NCBI GenBank assembly: GCA_013330915.1
Contig: DUHK01000099.1
Coordinates: 1-10,215, forward strand
Direction: 5' to 3'
Source: Methanosphaera sp.
GTDB taxonomy: Archaea > Methanobacteriota > Methanobacteria > Methanobacteriales > Methanobacteriaceae
Length of the DNA stretch: 10,215 nt
A program made the position numbers and the translations under genes. Numbering within the stretch: position 1 is the stretch's first letter; each line of letters begins with the position of its first letter. The notes under the pieces are model-generated. The model was not told the origin of the DNA and ran no database searches. It saw only the letters and a program-made list of their open reading frames with translations. Below, piece after piece: positions 1 to 6,030 of the stretch.

Positions 1-46
1 CATTTTAAAAATGTTAAAAAATATTCACACTAATAATAAAAAAGAT

Positions 47-52
47 AAGGAG
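47..52 (+). promoter_or_regulatory. Ribosome binding site of argC that questions the ATG start
   Basis: The string AAGGAG is a good Shine-Dalgarno site, but it ends only 2 bases before the ATG at 55. It lies 8 bases before the in-frame TTG at 61, which is the normal spacing. Translation may therefore start at TTG 61, giving a product two residues shorter that begins M-S-K-I-D. The 54 bases before the gene are A/T-rich, with a weak TATA-like stretch near 15-24, but the promoter itself may lie left of the window. Confidence 0.55.
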
Positions 53-54
53 AA

Positions 55-1089
55 ATGAAATTGAGTAAAATTGATGTAGCAATTATAGGAGCTAGTGGAT
101 ATACTGGCGGAGAATTGATGAGACTTCTTTCAAGACACAAAAATGTTAACATTAAATACGTTACAAGCCGTAAAAATGAAGGACAGGACGTTAGTGTACT
201 TCATCCAAATCTTGAAACATTGGATTTGAAATTTTCAAACCCTGATCCTAAGGATGTTGATGCTGATTTAGTATTCAGTGCTCTTCCTCATGGTGCTTCC
301 ATGAAACTGGTACCTGAGTACTTGAATAACGGTTCAAGAGTAATAGATTTGAGTGGAGATTTCAGATTCAAAGACATCAAAACATACGAAAAATGGTATC
401 ATATGGAACATTCACATCCTGAATTGGAAGCTGTATTTGGTTCTCCAGAAATTAATCGTGAATTAATAAAGGATGCCAATCTCATTGCAAATCCAGGCTG
501 TTTTGTAACAGGAGCTATTCTTTCCAGTCTTCCTATTGTAGAAAATCAGTTGGTGGACAGAATCATTTTAGACAGTAAATCAGGAGTAAGTGGTGCCGGT
601 GTAAATCCTTCAGCAACAACCCATTTCCCAACATGTACAGATAACGTTAAGGCCTATTCAATCTCAGGCCACAGACACACTCCTGAAATTAGGGAACAGT
701 TACATAACTTTGGTTCCGGAGACGTTAAGGTATCATTTACACCTCACCTTGTACCTGTTATTCGCGGAATTATCACAACCAACCACAGTTTCCTCCTGAA
801 GGATGATGTCAGTGCAGAGGACATTTATTCATTATACTGTGAATACTATAAGGATGAACCATTTGTACACGTGCTTAAAGACAATAATATTCCACTTTTA
901 GCCAGTGTACGAGGTTCAAACTACTGTCATATTGGTGGAATATCCCTGGATGATATGGATCATCTTGTTGTGATTTCAGCAATAGATAACCTTGTTAAAG
1001 GTGCTTCAGGTCAAGCTGTTCAAAATATGAACATAATGTTCGGTTTTGATGAATGTGAAGGATTAAGAGAAGTAGGATTATACCCTTAG
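55..1089 (+). CDS. argC: N-acetyl-gamma-glutamyl-phosphate reductase (ArgC)
   Basis: This cytosolic enzyme catalyses the third step of arginine (ornithine) biosynthesis: NADPH reduces N-acetyl-glutamyl phosphate to the semialdehyde and releases phosphate. The N-terminal Rossmann domain opens with the nucleotide-binding motif GASGYTGGEL (residues 12-21). The catalytic cysteine is Cys149 in NPGC, and the conserved HRHTPE histidine motif is at 206-211. The length of 344 residues is normal for the short, type 1 family, and the C terminus (VQNMNIMFGFDE..GL near 330-340) also matches. The start is either ATG 55 or TTG 61; the ribosome binding site favours the latter. No other arginine gene is visible nearby. 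A flavodoxin gene starts 11 bp after the stop and is probably co-transcribed. The identification rests on full-length family resemblance and intact active-site residues. Confidence 0.96.
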   Translation: MKLSKIDVAIIGASGYTGGELMRLLSRHKNVNIKYVTSRKNEGQDVSVLHPNLETLDLKFSNPDPKDVDADLVFSALPHGASMKLVPEYLNNGSRVIDLSGDFRFKDIKTYEKWYHMEHSHPELEAVFGSPEINRELIKDANLIANPGCFVTGAILSSLPIVENQLVDRIILDSKSGVSGAGVNPSATTHFPTCTDNVKAYSISGHRHTPEIREQLHNFGSGDVKVSFTPHLVPVIRGIITTNHSFLLKDDVSAEDIYSLYCEYYKDEPFVHVLKDNNIPLLASVRGSNYCHIGGISLDDMDHLVVISAIDNLVKGASGQAVQNMNIMFGFDECEGLREVGLYP

Positions 1090-1100
1090 GGAAGATAGAA

Positions 1101-1559
1101 ATGAATTTGATAGTATATTATTCCAGAACTAACAATACAAAAGAAATATCTCAGTTGATTGCCGAGGAAGTAGGTGGAGATCTTCTAGAAATTAAGGATA
1201 AAAAATCCAGATCAGGACCAGTCGGTTTTGTTTTAGGAGCTGTGGAATCATTTTTAGGTAAAAAAACAGACGTTACCTATGAAAAAAAGGATTTGTCTGC
1301 CTATGATACAGTTTATATTGGAACTCCGGTATGGGCTTCAAAACCTGCTCCTGCCGTTATTAAGTTTATCGAAGAAAATGATTTCAGCAATGTTGAAGCT
1401 GTGACATTTGCAACATTCATGGGAAGTGGTGGCAAATCAACAACTACTGAAATGAACAATCTGATTAAATCCAAAGGCGGAAACATTAAACGTTCCTTTG
1501 CTTTTAGAATGACTGGAACAGATAAGAAGGAATTAGTTAAAAGTGCATTTGAAAACTAA
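1101..1559 (+). CDS. Small flavodoxin (first of three)
   Basis: This is a 152-residue flavodoxin-fold protein, expected to bind FMN and carry electrons in the cytosol; its redox partner cannot be read from sequence. The phosphate-binding loop after strand 1 is S-R-T-N-N-T (residues 8-13), one change (G to N) from the usual T/S-x-T-G-N-T. The second FMN loop has GTPVW (74-78), whose Trp typically stacks on the flavin. A further conserved stretch, FATFMGSGG (103-111), fits the third FMN loop. The segment at about 40-56 before the second loop is typical of flavodoxins found in gut anaerobes and methanogens. A purine-rich GGGA just after the argC stop lies about 9 bases before ATG and can serve as the ribosome site, so the gene is probably translated from the argC transcript. 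A T9 tract ends the unit. Confidence 0.88.
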   Translation: MNLIVYYSRTNNTKEISQLIAEEVGGDLLEIKDKKSRSGPVGFVLGAVESFLGKKTDVTYEKKDLSAYDTVYIGTPVWASKPAPAVIKFIEENDFSNVEAVTFATFMGSGGKSTTTEMNNLIKSKGGNIKRSFAFRMTGTDKKELVKSAFEN

Positions 1560-1583
1560 TTTTTCCTTTAACTATTTTTTTTT
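1560..1583 (+). terminator. Oligo-T terminator after argC-flavodoxin
   Basis: A T5 run at the stop codon and a T9 run at 1575-1583 follow the flavodoxin gene. Archaeal RNA polymerase ends transcription at such U-tracts without needing a hairpin, and no stable hairpin is seen here. Confidence 0.6.
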
Positions 1584-1608
1584 AGAAGTAATTTGAAACG
1601 TTGTTTTA

Positions 1609-1627
1609 TTATTTAAAATTTAAATAA
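1609..1627. repeat. 19-bp A/T palindrome in the 184-bp intergenic region
   Basis: TTATTTAAA and TTTAAATAA flank a single central A, giving perfect 9-bp arms. It sits between the T9 terminator and the promoter of the next flavodoxin gene, about 80 bases before the TATA-like box. It could be an operator, but in sequence this A/T-rich a chance palindrome is quite possible. Confidence 0.35.
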
Positions 1628-1702
1628 AGCTAAATTTATCATATATAAACTCAATTTTATCTTTTATTAAATAAATTTAAATAGATTCATTTAATAGAAT
1701 AA

Positions 1703-1710
1703 TATATAAT
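1703..1710 (+). promoter_or_regulatory. TATA box for the second flavodoxin unit
   Basis: TATATAAT lies about 38 bases before the ATG at 1744. With the usual archaeal distance of about 25 bases, transcription would start near 1731, giving a short leader that holds the GGGG ribosome site at 1734-1737. A second TATA-like stretch (ATATATAAAC, 1641-1650) is further upstream and less well placed. Confidence 0.45.
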
Positions 1711-1743
1711 TAAATTTAGTAAATATAAAATTTGGGGAATAAC

Positions 1744-2211
1744 ATGAGAAGTCTAGTAGTTTTTTACACCAAATCCGGAAACACAGGATTAGTGGCGCAC
1801 ACAATAAAAAGAGAACTCAAAACACACATCAAAGAAATTAAGGATTATACACATTATAGAAGTATTTTTGACTATCTATTCACAAGTTTAATAGATTCAG
1901 CAAGTATAAATCCTAGAAAATTAGATATAAATTATTATGACACTATTTTTATTGGAACACCTGTATGGTTAGGAAGCATGACTCCTGCAATAAAAAAAAT
2001 TATAGATAATACTGATTTCAAAAATAAAAACATCATTCTCTTTAACACCATGAAAATCGGTGGGCATGAAAATGCCATGAAAAAGATGGTCAAATTAATA
2101 GAAAAACAAAACGGAAAGGTAGTTGGAGCATTCTCTATTAGAACAAACTGTTCAGACCTGGAAATAATGGCACGAACAAGGAAAGCTCTTCATGATTTAA
2201 ATTTAACATAA
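1744..2211 (+). CDS. Small flavodoxin (second of three)
   Basis: This is a 155-residue flavodoxin-fold protein with the best FMN-binding signature of the trio. The phosphate loop is T-K-S-G-N-T (residues 9-14) and the second loop is GTPVW (71-75), with the flavin-stacking Trp. An in-frame TTG at 1732 would add four residues, but the GGGG at 1734-1737 lies within that extension and is correctly placed (6 bases) for ATG 1744. The start at 1744 also puts the first beta strand right at the N terminus, as in its neighbours. It has its own TATA-like promoter, and the next gene follows after 12 bp, so these two form one unit separate from argC. The physiological electron partner is unknown. Confidence 0.86.
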   Translation: MRSLVVFYTKSGNTGLVAHTIKRELKTHIKEIKDYTHYRSIFDYLFTSLIDSASINPRKLDINYYDTIFIGTPVWLGSMTPAIKKIIDNTDFKNKNIILFNTMKIGGHENAMKKMVKLIEKQNGKVVGAFSIRTNCSDLEIMARTRKALHDLNLT

Positions 2212-2223
2212 ACCGGTGAAAAA

Positions 2224-2712
2224 ATGACTTCAATAATAATATTCTCATCAAACAATAAAACTAAATTTATTTCAGAAATCATACAAGAAAAAATCTATGC
2301 GGATATAATTGAAATTAAGGATTTGAATAAAAAAAGAGGATTTTTAGGAAATATTCAAAATAATTATAATGCACTGCGCTCAAATAAAACCAACATTCAA
2401 CCAGAAAGAATTGATTTACAAGGTTATGATTTGATTATTATTGGAAGCCCATCCACATTTGGCGGAATATCACCGGCAATATCTACATTCATAGATAACA
2501 ACTCATTTAAAAATAAAAACATAATTATGTTTACCACAACAAATTCAAGACAGGGCTATGATGTACTGAAAAATATGAAAAAGAAACTTGAATCAAAGGG
2601 TGGAATAATTGTAAACTCATTTATCATGAGGGTTAATAATAAAAGTGAAGATGAATTAAAAATCAACACTTTAAAAATTATAAAGGATCTTGATTTAGAT
2701 TTATACTCCTAA
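2224..2712 (+). CDS. Flavodoxin-like protein with degraded FMN loops (third of three)
   Basis: This 162-residue protein clearly shares the fold and spacing of the two preceding flavodoxins, for example EIKDL at 30-34, a strand of I and L residues before the second loop, and FIDNNSFKNKN at 89-99. Its cofactor loops have changed, however. The phosphate loop reads S-S-N-N-K-T (8-13), where the siblings have S-R-T-N-N-T or T-K-S-G-N-T. The second loop reads GSPST (74-78) instead of GTPVW, losing the flavin-stacking Trp. It may bind FMN weakly, bind another ligand or have a structural role; this is inference. The reading frame is intact. GGTGA at 2215-2219 supplies a weak ribosome site 4 bases before ATG. 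It lies 12 bp behind the second flavodoxin and is surely in the same unit. Confidence 0.8.
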   Translation: MTSIIIFSSNNKTKFISEIIQEKIYADIIEIKDLNKKRGFLGNIQNNYNALRSNKTNIQPERIDLQGYDLIIIGSPSTFGGISPAISTFIDNNSFKNKNIIMFTTTNSRQGYDVLKNMKKKLESKGGIIVNSFIMRVNNKSEDELKINTLKIIKDLDLDLYS

Positions 2713-2762
2713 AAACTCTTTTCATCAATTTGAAATAAAACACTTCCCTAATCAAATAATTA

Positions 2763-2806
2763 TTTTTTTCACTTCACACTATTTTTTTAAAGAAATAACT
2801 TTTTTT
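2763..2806 (+). terminator. Three T7 tracts after the flavodoxin pair
   Basis: T7 runs lie at 2763-2769, 2782-2788 and 2800-2806, following the third flavodoxin by about 50 bases. Repeated U-tracts are efficient archaeal stop signals. No strong hairpin accompanies them. The rest of the 227-bp gap (2713-2939) holds the secF promoter region and no gene that I can support. Confidence 0.6.
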
Positions 2807-2850
2807 ATTTAATAATACAAAAAATTACTTTAATATTAAATATTCTAAAA

Positions 2851-2860
2851 GATATAAATA
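2851..2860 (+). promoter_or_regulatory. Candidate TATA box for secF-secD
   Basis: GATATAAATA, preceded by an A-rich stretch that could be the TFB recognition element, would place the transcription start near 2880 and leave a leader of about 60 bases. An alternative box, TTATAAAAAA at 2887-2896, would give a leader of about 25 bases. The sequence alone cannot choose between them. Confidence 0.4.
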
Positions 2861-2890
2861 ATTTTATAATAAATGAAATTTTTAAATTAT

Positions 2891-2913
2891 AAAAAATTCT
2901 TAACGAATTTTTT
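2891..2913 (+). repeat. Perfect 9-bp inverted repeat ahead of secF
   Basis: AAAAAATTC and GAATTTTTT are separated by TTAAC. The right arm ends in T6. The repeat overlaps one TATA candidate and lies 14 bases before the ribosome site AGGAG (2927-2931). It could be an operator or, if transcribed, a weak hairpin with a U-run resembling an attenuator. The stem is almost all A-T. Confidence 0.4.
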
Positions 2914-2939
2914 CATCAGATAACATAGGAGAACATGAG

Positions 2940-3791
2940 ATGGTAGATGTAATCACATATATTACAAAAAAATCTCATAAGCCTTTAATTATAATTCCAA
3001 TACTACTGATGGTTCTATCATTACTATACCTTGGAATCTTCGGATTAAACGAAGGTGTAGATTTAAAAGGTGGAACATTAGTAACACTAGAACTTAAAGA
3101 GCCTATGTCTGAAGCTGAAGTAACAAATCTAATTTCTAGAGAATTAGGCATAAATGACGTGAAAACATCAATATCCGGAAGTACCGCGACAGTTACCATG
3201 TCCGGAGATGTTGATCAGGCCAATTTCCAACAGAAAATTGGAGAAAAATTTAACATACTTAGCTTTAGAAGTGTGGGAGCACTCTTAAGTGATGCTGCTA
3301 TGGGACAAATTGCATACGCTTTGTTATTTGCATTTATTTTCATGGCAATAACAGTGTTCTATGTATTTAGAGACCCTGTACCATCACTGGCTATCATACT
3401 TTCAGCAATATGTAACCTGTCAATTGCAGTAGGTAGTATGTCCCTCTTTGGAATACCACTTTCTGTAGCCAGCGTAGGTGCATTACTTATGCTTATTGGG
3501 TACGGAGTGGACACAGACATTCTCCTTACTACACGTTTACTCAAGCGTAACGACGGAGACTTAGATGACAGAGCAGAAGGTGCTTGTAAAACAGGTGTAA
3601 CCCTCACAATTTCAGCACTTGCAGCAATGATTGTTTTATTTATTGTTGTTAGAATATTTATTCCTTCAGCTCAAGTATTAGAAGACATATCCGCAGTTCT
3701 TATAATGGGATTACTATCAGATTTATTATCCACATGGCTTATGAACTTAGGAATTCTTAAATGGCACATGGAAAGAGGTGGTCACAATTAA
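2940..3791 (+). CDS. secF: Protein-export membrane protein SecF
   Basis: SecF pairs with SecD in the membrane to drive and complete protein export through SecYE using the ion gradient; archaea have no SecA. The 283-residue protein has the expected plan. Helix 1 (about 15-35) leads into the GVDLKGGT signature (39-46). A small external domain with beta strands follows (47-120), then five more helices (about 122-143, 147-168, 172-196, 217-240, 247-272). The helix 4 motif IGYGVDTDI (187-194) carries the conserved Asp. ATG 2940 has AGGAG 8 bases upstream; the nearer ATG at 2935 runs into a stop after two codons. The C terminus overlaps secD by 14 bp, so the two are translationally linked. The secF-secD order is normal in euryarchaea and the reverse of bacteria. 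Confidence 0.95.
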   Translation: MVDVITYITKKSHKPLIIIPILLMVLSLLYLGIFGLNEGVDLKGGTLVTLELKEPMSEAEVTNLISRELGINDVKTSISGSTATVTMSGDVDQANFQQKIGEKFNILSFRSVGALLSDAAMGQIAYALLFAFIFMAITVFYVFRDPVPSLAIILSAICNLSIAVGSMSLFGIPLSVASVGALLMLIGYGVDTDILLTTRLLKRNDGDLDDRAEGACKTGVTLTISALAAMIVLFIVVRIFIPSAQVLEDISAVLIMGLLSDLLSTWLMNLGILKWHMERGGHN

Positions 3792-5115
3792 TCAAGCCAC
3801 CAAACAATTTATAAAACGACCTAGAACAATAATACTCATTGTATTATTATTAGTGAGTATAATATCTATAGGAATATTTGGTCTTCAGGAAGGTCTTGAC
3901 CTTGCCGGAGGTTCCATGATTCAATTACACCTTGAGGAACCTGTAGATCAAGACACAATGAATACAGTGACAGCAGTTCTTGACAAAAGGTTAAACGCAT
4001 TTGGTATAAGTGACGTTCAAGTAAGACAAAGTGGTAGTCAGGATGTTATCGTTGAAATAGCGGGAGTAGAGCCCGAAGAAGTTGAACGAATTATCAGTAC
4101 TCCAGGTAAATTTGAAGCAAAAATTAACAACAAAACTGCTTTAACCGGTTCAGACATTTCAACCGTTTCTGCTGCAGAAGTAACAGGAACAAGATGGAAA
4201 GTACCTTTCAGTGTATCAACTGAAGCTGCAAACAAATTTGCAGAGGTAGCAAAAGGACAAGCAGGTGCAGAAGTACAAATGTACCTTGACGATAAGCTGA
4301 TTTCAGCACCACAACTTGATGCAGGATTAGCAAATGGTGTCGGTTCAACTGATATTGAAGTGTCCGGAGGAGAACAAAGTAAAGAGGAAGCACAAAGACA
4401 GGCAACTGAAATCCATACAGTGCTTGAATCTGGTGCATTACCTGTTAAACTTTCAATCAGTGGAGTAAACAGTGTATCCGCAGAATTAGGTTCACAATTT
4501 GAAACCGGTTCATTAATTGCAGGTATACTTGCATTACTTGCAATTGTAGTGATTGTATCAATCAAATACAAATCACCATCACTTGTAATTCCAATCGTCA
4601 TAACAAGTTTATCAGAACTTTTACTCATACTTGGATTTGCATCCTTAATACACTGGAATCTTGATTTATCAGCAATTGCGGGTATGATAGCAACGATAGG
4701 TACTGGAGTAGACGACCAAATCGTGATGACAGATGAAGTACTGGCAAGACGTGACAGAAGTGACAGAAAGAATATTGTTAAAACAAGAATTAAAGATGCT
4801 TTCTTCATAGTATATGCTTCTGCAGGAACACTTATCGCCGCTATGCTTCCACTTGCATACATCGGATTTGTAAGAGGTGCTACAGGAATTGGTATGCTTA
4901 CCGGTTTTGCTGTAACTACAGTGGTAGGGGTACTTATAGGTATTTTCATAACAAGACCTGTCTTTGCAGATTATATTGAAACATTCCTTGTTAAAAATCC
5001 TAGAGAACAAATCAACATATCAAAATCATCAAGTTCTAAACCTAAAAAGAACAAAAAGAAAGGAAGAAAAACAATCGCTCGTGAAAAAGCTGAAGCAGCT
5101 AAGAAAAGAAGATAA
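3778..5115 (+). CDS. secD: Protein-export membrane protein SecD
   Basis: SecD is the partner of SecF in the Sec translocon accessory complex. The 445-residue protein starts with helix 1 (about 17-37) and the GLDLAGGS motif (39-46). The large external P1 region (about 47-243) includes RLNAFGISDVQV (71-82) and the conserved ESGALP before helix 2 (217-222). Helices 2-6 are at about 245-264, 267-290, 295-320, 340-362 and 370-395. Helix 4 carries GTGVDDQIVMTDE (308-320), with the paired Asp residues expected for ion-coupled function. The C-terminal 29 residues (417-445) are a Lys/Arg-rich cytosolic tail. The start is GTG 3778, inside the end of secF. The best ribosome-site string, GAGGTG (3775-3780), overlaps that start, so initiation probably depends on ribosomes finishing secF. 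Confidence 0.95.
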   Translation: MVTINQATKQFIKRPRTIILIVLLLVSIISIGIFGLQEGLDLAGGSMIQLHLEEPVDQDTMNTVTAVLDKRLNAFGISDVQVRQSGSQDVIVEIAGVEPEEVERIISTPGKFEAKINNKTALTGSDISTVSAAEVTGTRWKVPFSVSTEAANKFAEVAKGQAGAEVQMYLDDKLISAPQLDAGLANGVGSTDIEVSGGEQSKEEAQRQATEIHTVLESGALPVKLSISGVNSVSAELGSQFETGSLIAGILALLAIVVIVSIKYKSPSLVIPIVITSLSELLLILGFASLIHWNLDLSAIAGMIATIGTGVDDQIVMTDEVLARRDRSDRKNIVKTRIKDAFFIVYASAGTLIAAMLPLAYIGFVRGATGIGMLTGFAVTTVVGVLIGIFITRPVFADYIETFLVKNPREQINISKSSSSKPKKNKKKGRKTIAREKAEAAKKRR

Positions 5116-5155
5116 TTCTTCCTTTTTATACTTTTTTTAAATAACTTAATTTTTT
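5116..5155 (+). terminator. Oligo-T terminator after secD
   Basis: T5, T7 (5132-5138) and T6 (5150-5155) runs follow the secD stop closely and form a typical archaeal U-tract terminator cluster. Confidence 0.6.
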
Positions 5156-5203
5156 CATGCATTATTTGATAATGAATCTATTTTATTGATTTATTCGTCA
5201 AAA

Positions 5204-5213
5204 AAATAAATAT
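5204..5213 (+). promoter_or_regulatory. TATA box suggesting a leaderless mRNA for phosphopantothenate synthetase
   Basis: AAATAAATAT is centred about 27 bases before the ATG at 5236, the usual distance from an archaeal TATA box to the transcription start. No Shine-Dalgarno sequence lies ahead of the ATG, only A and T with one C. Transcription may therefore start at or within a few bases of the start codon. Confidence 0.4.
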
Positions 5214-5235
5214 CAAAAAATACTAAAATTATATT

Positions 5236-5976
5236 ATGATAAACAAAGATCACCCAAGATACGAATCATTACTTTATAGAGAAAAAATTGTTGAAGCACA
5301 CAAAAATGGTATACTAGCAGATTCAGGTATGATTGCTCATGGAAGAGGTGAAACCTTTGATTACCTTATTGGAGAAAAAACCACAGAAAACTCTAAAAAT
5401 ACTATTGAAGTTGCTGCTTGTTATTTTTTAACCAGGAAAAAACCAGTATTATCCGTAAACGGGAATACAACCGCTTTAGTTTCAGAAGAAATAGCAGAAT
5501 TATCCAAGATTCTTGATATTCCAGTGGAAATCAACCTTTATTACAGAACACCCGAAAGGATAAAAAACATTGAGGCAGTCTATAAAGAATTAGGTGTTGA
5601 GGAAATATTAGGAACAGATGAAGATGATTTCATAGATACTCCCGATTTAAATGGTCCAAGAAGTCCAGTGAGTATTGAAGGAATCAACAAAGCAGATTTA
5701 ATATTCATTCCTCTTGAAGATGGTGACAGGGCGGAAAAATTAGCTGCTCTTAAAAAAGACATAGTGAACGTTGATTTAAATCCATTATCCAGAACTGCCG
5801 TTACATCTACAGTTACCATCGTGGACAATATTGTTCGTGCAATGCCTCTGTTAATTGAATCTGTAAACGAATACATGAATTGTGATAAGGATATTCTTCT
5901 TGAAAGAATCAGGAACTTCAGCAATAGGGATAATTTAGACAATTCGATTCATGATATTTTAAAAAGATTTGAATAA
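5236..5976 (+). CDS. 4-phosphopantoate--beta-alanine ligase (archaeal phosphopantothenate synthetase)
   Basis: In archaeal CoA biosynthesis this enzyme joins 4-phosphopantoate to beta-alanine with ATP, giving 4'-phosphopantothenate. It replaces the bacterial pantothenate synthetase/kinase pair, with the kinase acting first on pantoate. The 246 residues fit the family end to end. Recognisable blocks are HPRY at 6-9, GMIAHGRGE at 31-39, GEKT at 46-49, SVNGNT at 73-78, the LYYRTPER segment at 101-108, PLEDGDR at 159-165, DLNPLSRT at 180-187 and VDNI at 196-199. The start is ATG 5236 with no ribosome site, consistent with a leaderless transcript. The UPF0200 gene follows after 54 bp on the same strand. 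No pantoate kinase gene is present in the window. Confidence 0.94.
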   Translation: MINKDHPRYESLLYREKIVEAHKNGILADSGMIAHGRGETFDYLIGEKTTENSKNTIEVAACYFLTRKKPVLSVNGNTTALVSEEIAELSKILDIPVEINLYYRTPERIKNIEAVYKELGVEEILGTDEDDFIDTPDLNGPRSPVSIEGINKADLIFIPLEDGDRAEKLAALKKDIVNVDLNPLSRTAVTSTVTIVDNIVRAMPLLIESVNEYMNCDKDILLERIRNFSNRDNLDNSIHDILKRFE

Positions 5977-6016
5977 TACATATAACATAAATTATTTCAA
6001 GAGCAAAGACACTTTA

Positions 6017-6022
6017 GAGGGG
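6017..6022 (+). promoter_or_regulatory. Ribosome binding site supporting a TTG start for the UPF0200 gene
   Basis: GAGGGG lies 8 bases before TTG 6031. No ATG fits the N terminus: the protein must begin with the beta strand just before its P-loop, and TTG 6031 does exactly that. A weak TATA-like stretch (CATATAACATAAA, 5979-5991) in the 54-bp gap might give the gene its own start of transcription. Confidence 0.6.
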
Positions 6023-6030
6023 TTAATAAT

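Noticed and set aside
1732..1743. TTG 1732 as the start of the second flavodoxin.
   Set aside because: The GGGG ribosome site would fall within the coding region. ATG 1744 has correct spacing and matches the N termini of the neighbours.
2713..2939. A possible small RNA or tRNA in the 227-bp gap before secF.
   Set aside because: The gap is almost pure A/T without tRNA arms or conserved loops. It is explained by T-tract terminators and promoter sequence.
4038..4949. A 303-codon open frame on the minus strand opposite secD.
   Set aside because: It mirrors the strongly conserved secD coding sequence, its product is Ser/Thr/Pro/Ile-rich without domain signatures, and secD is certain.
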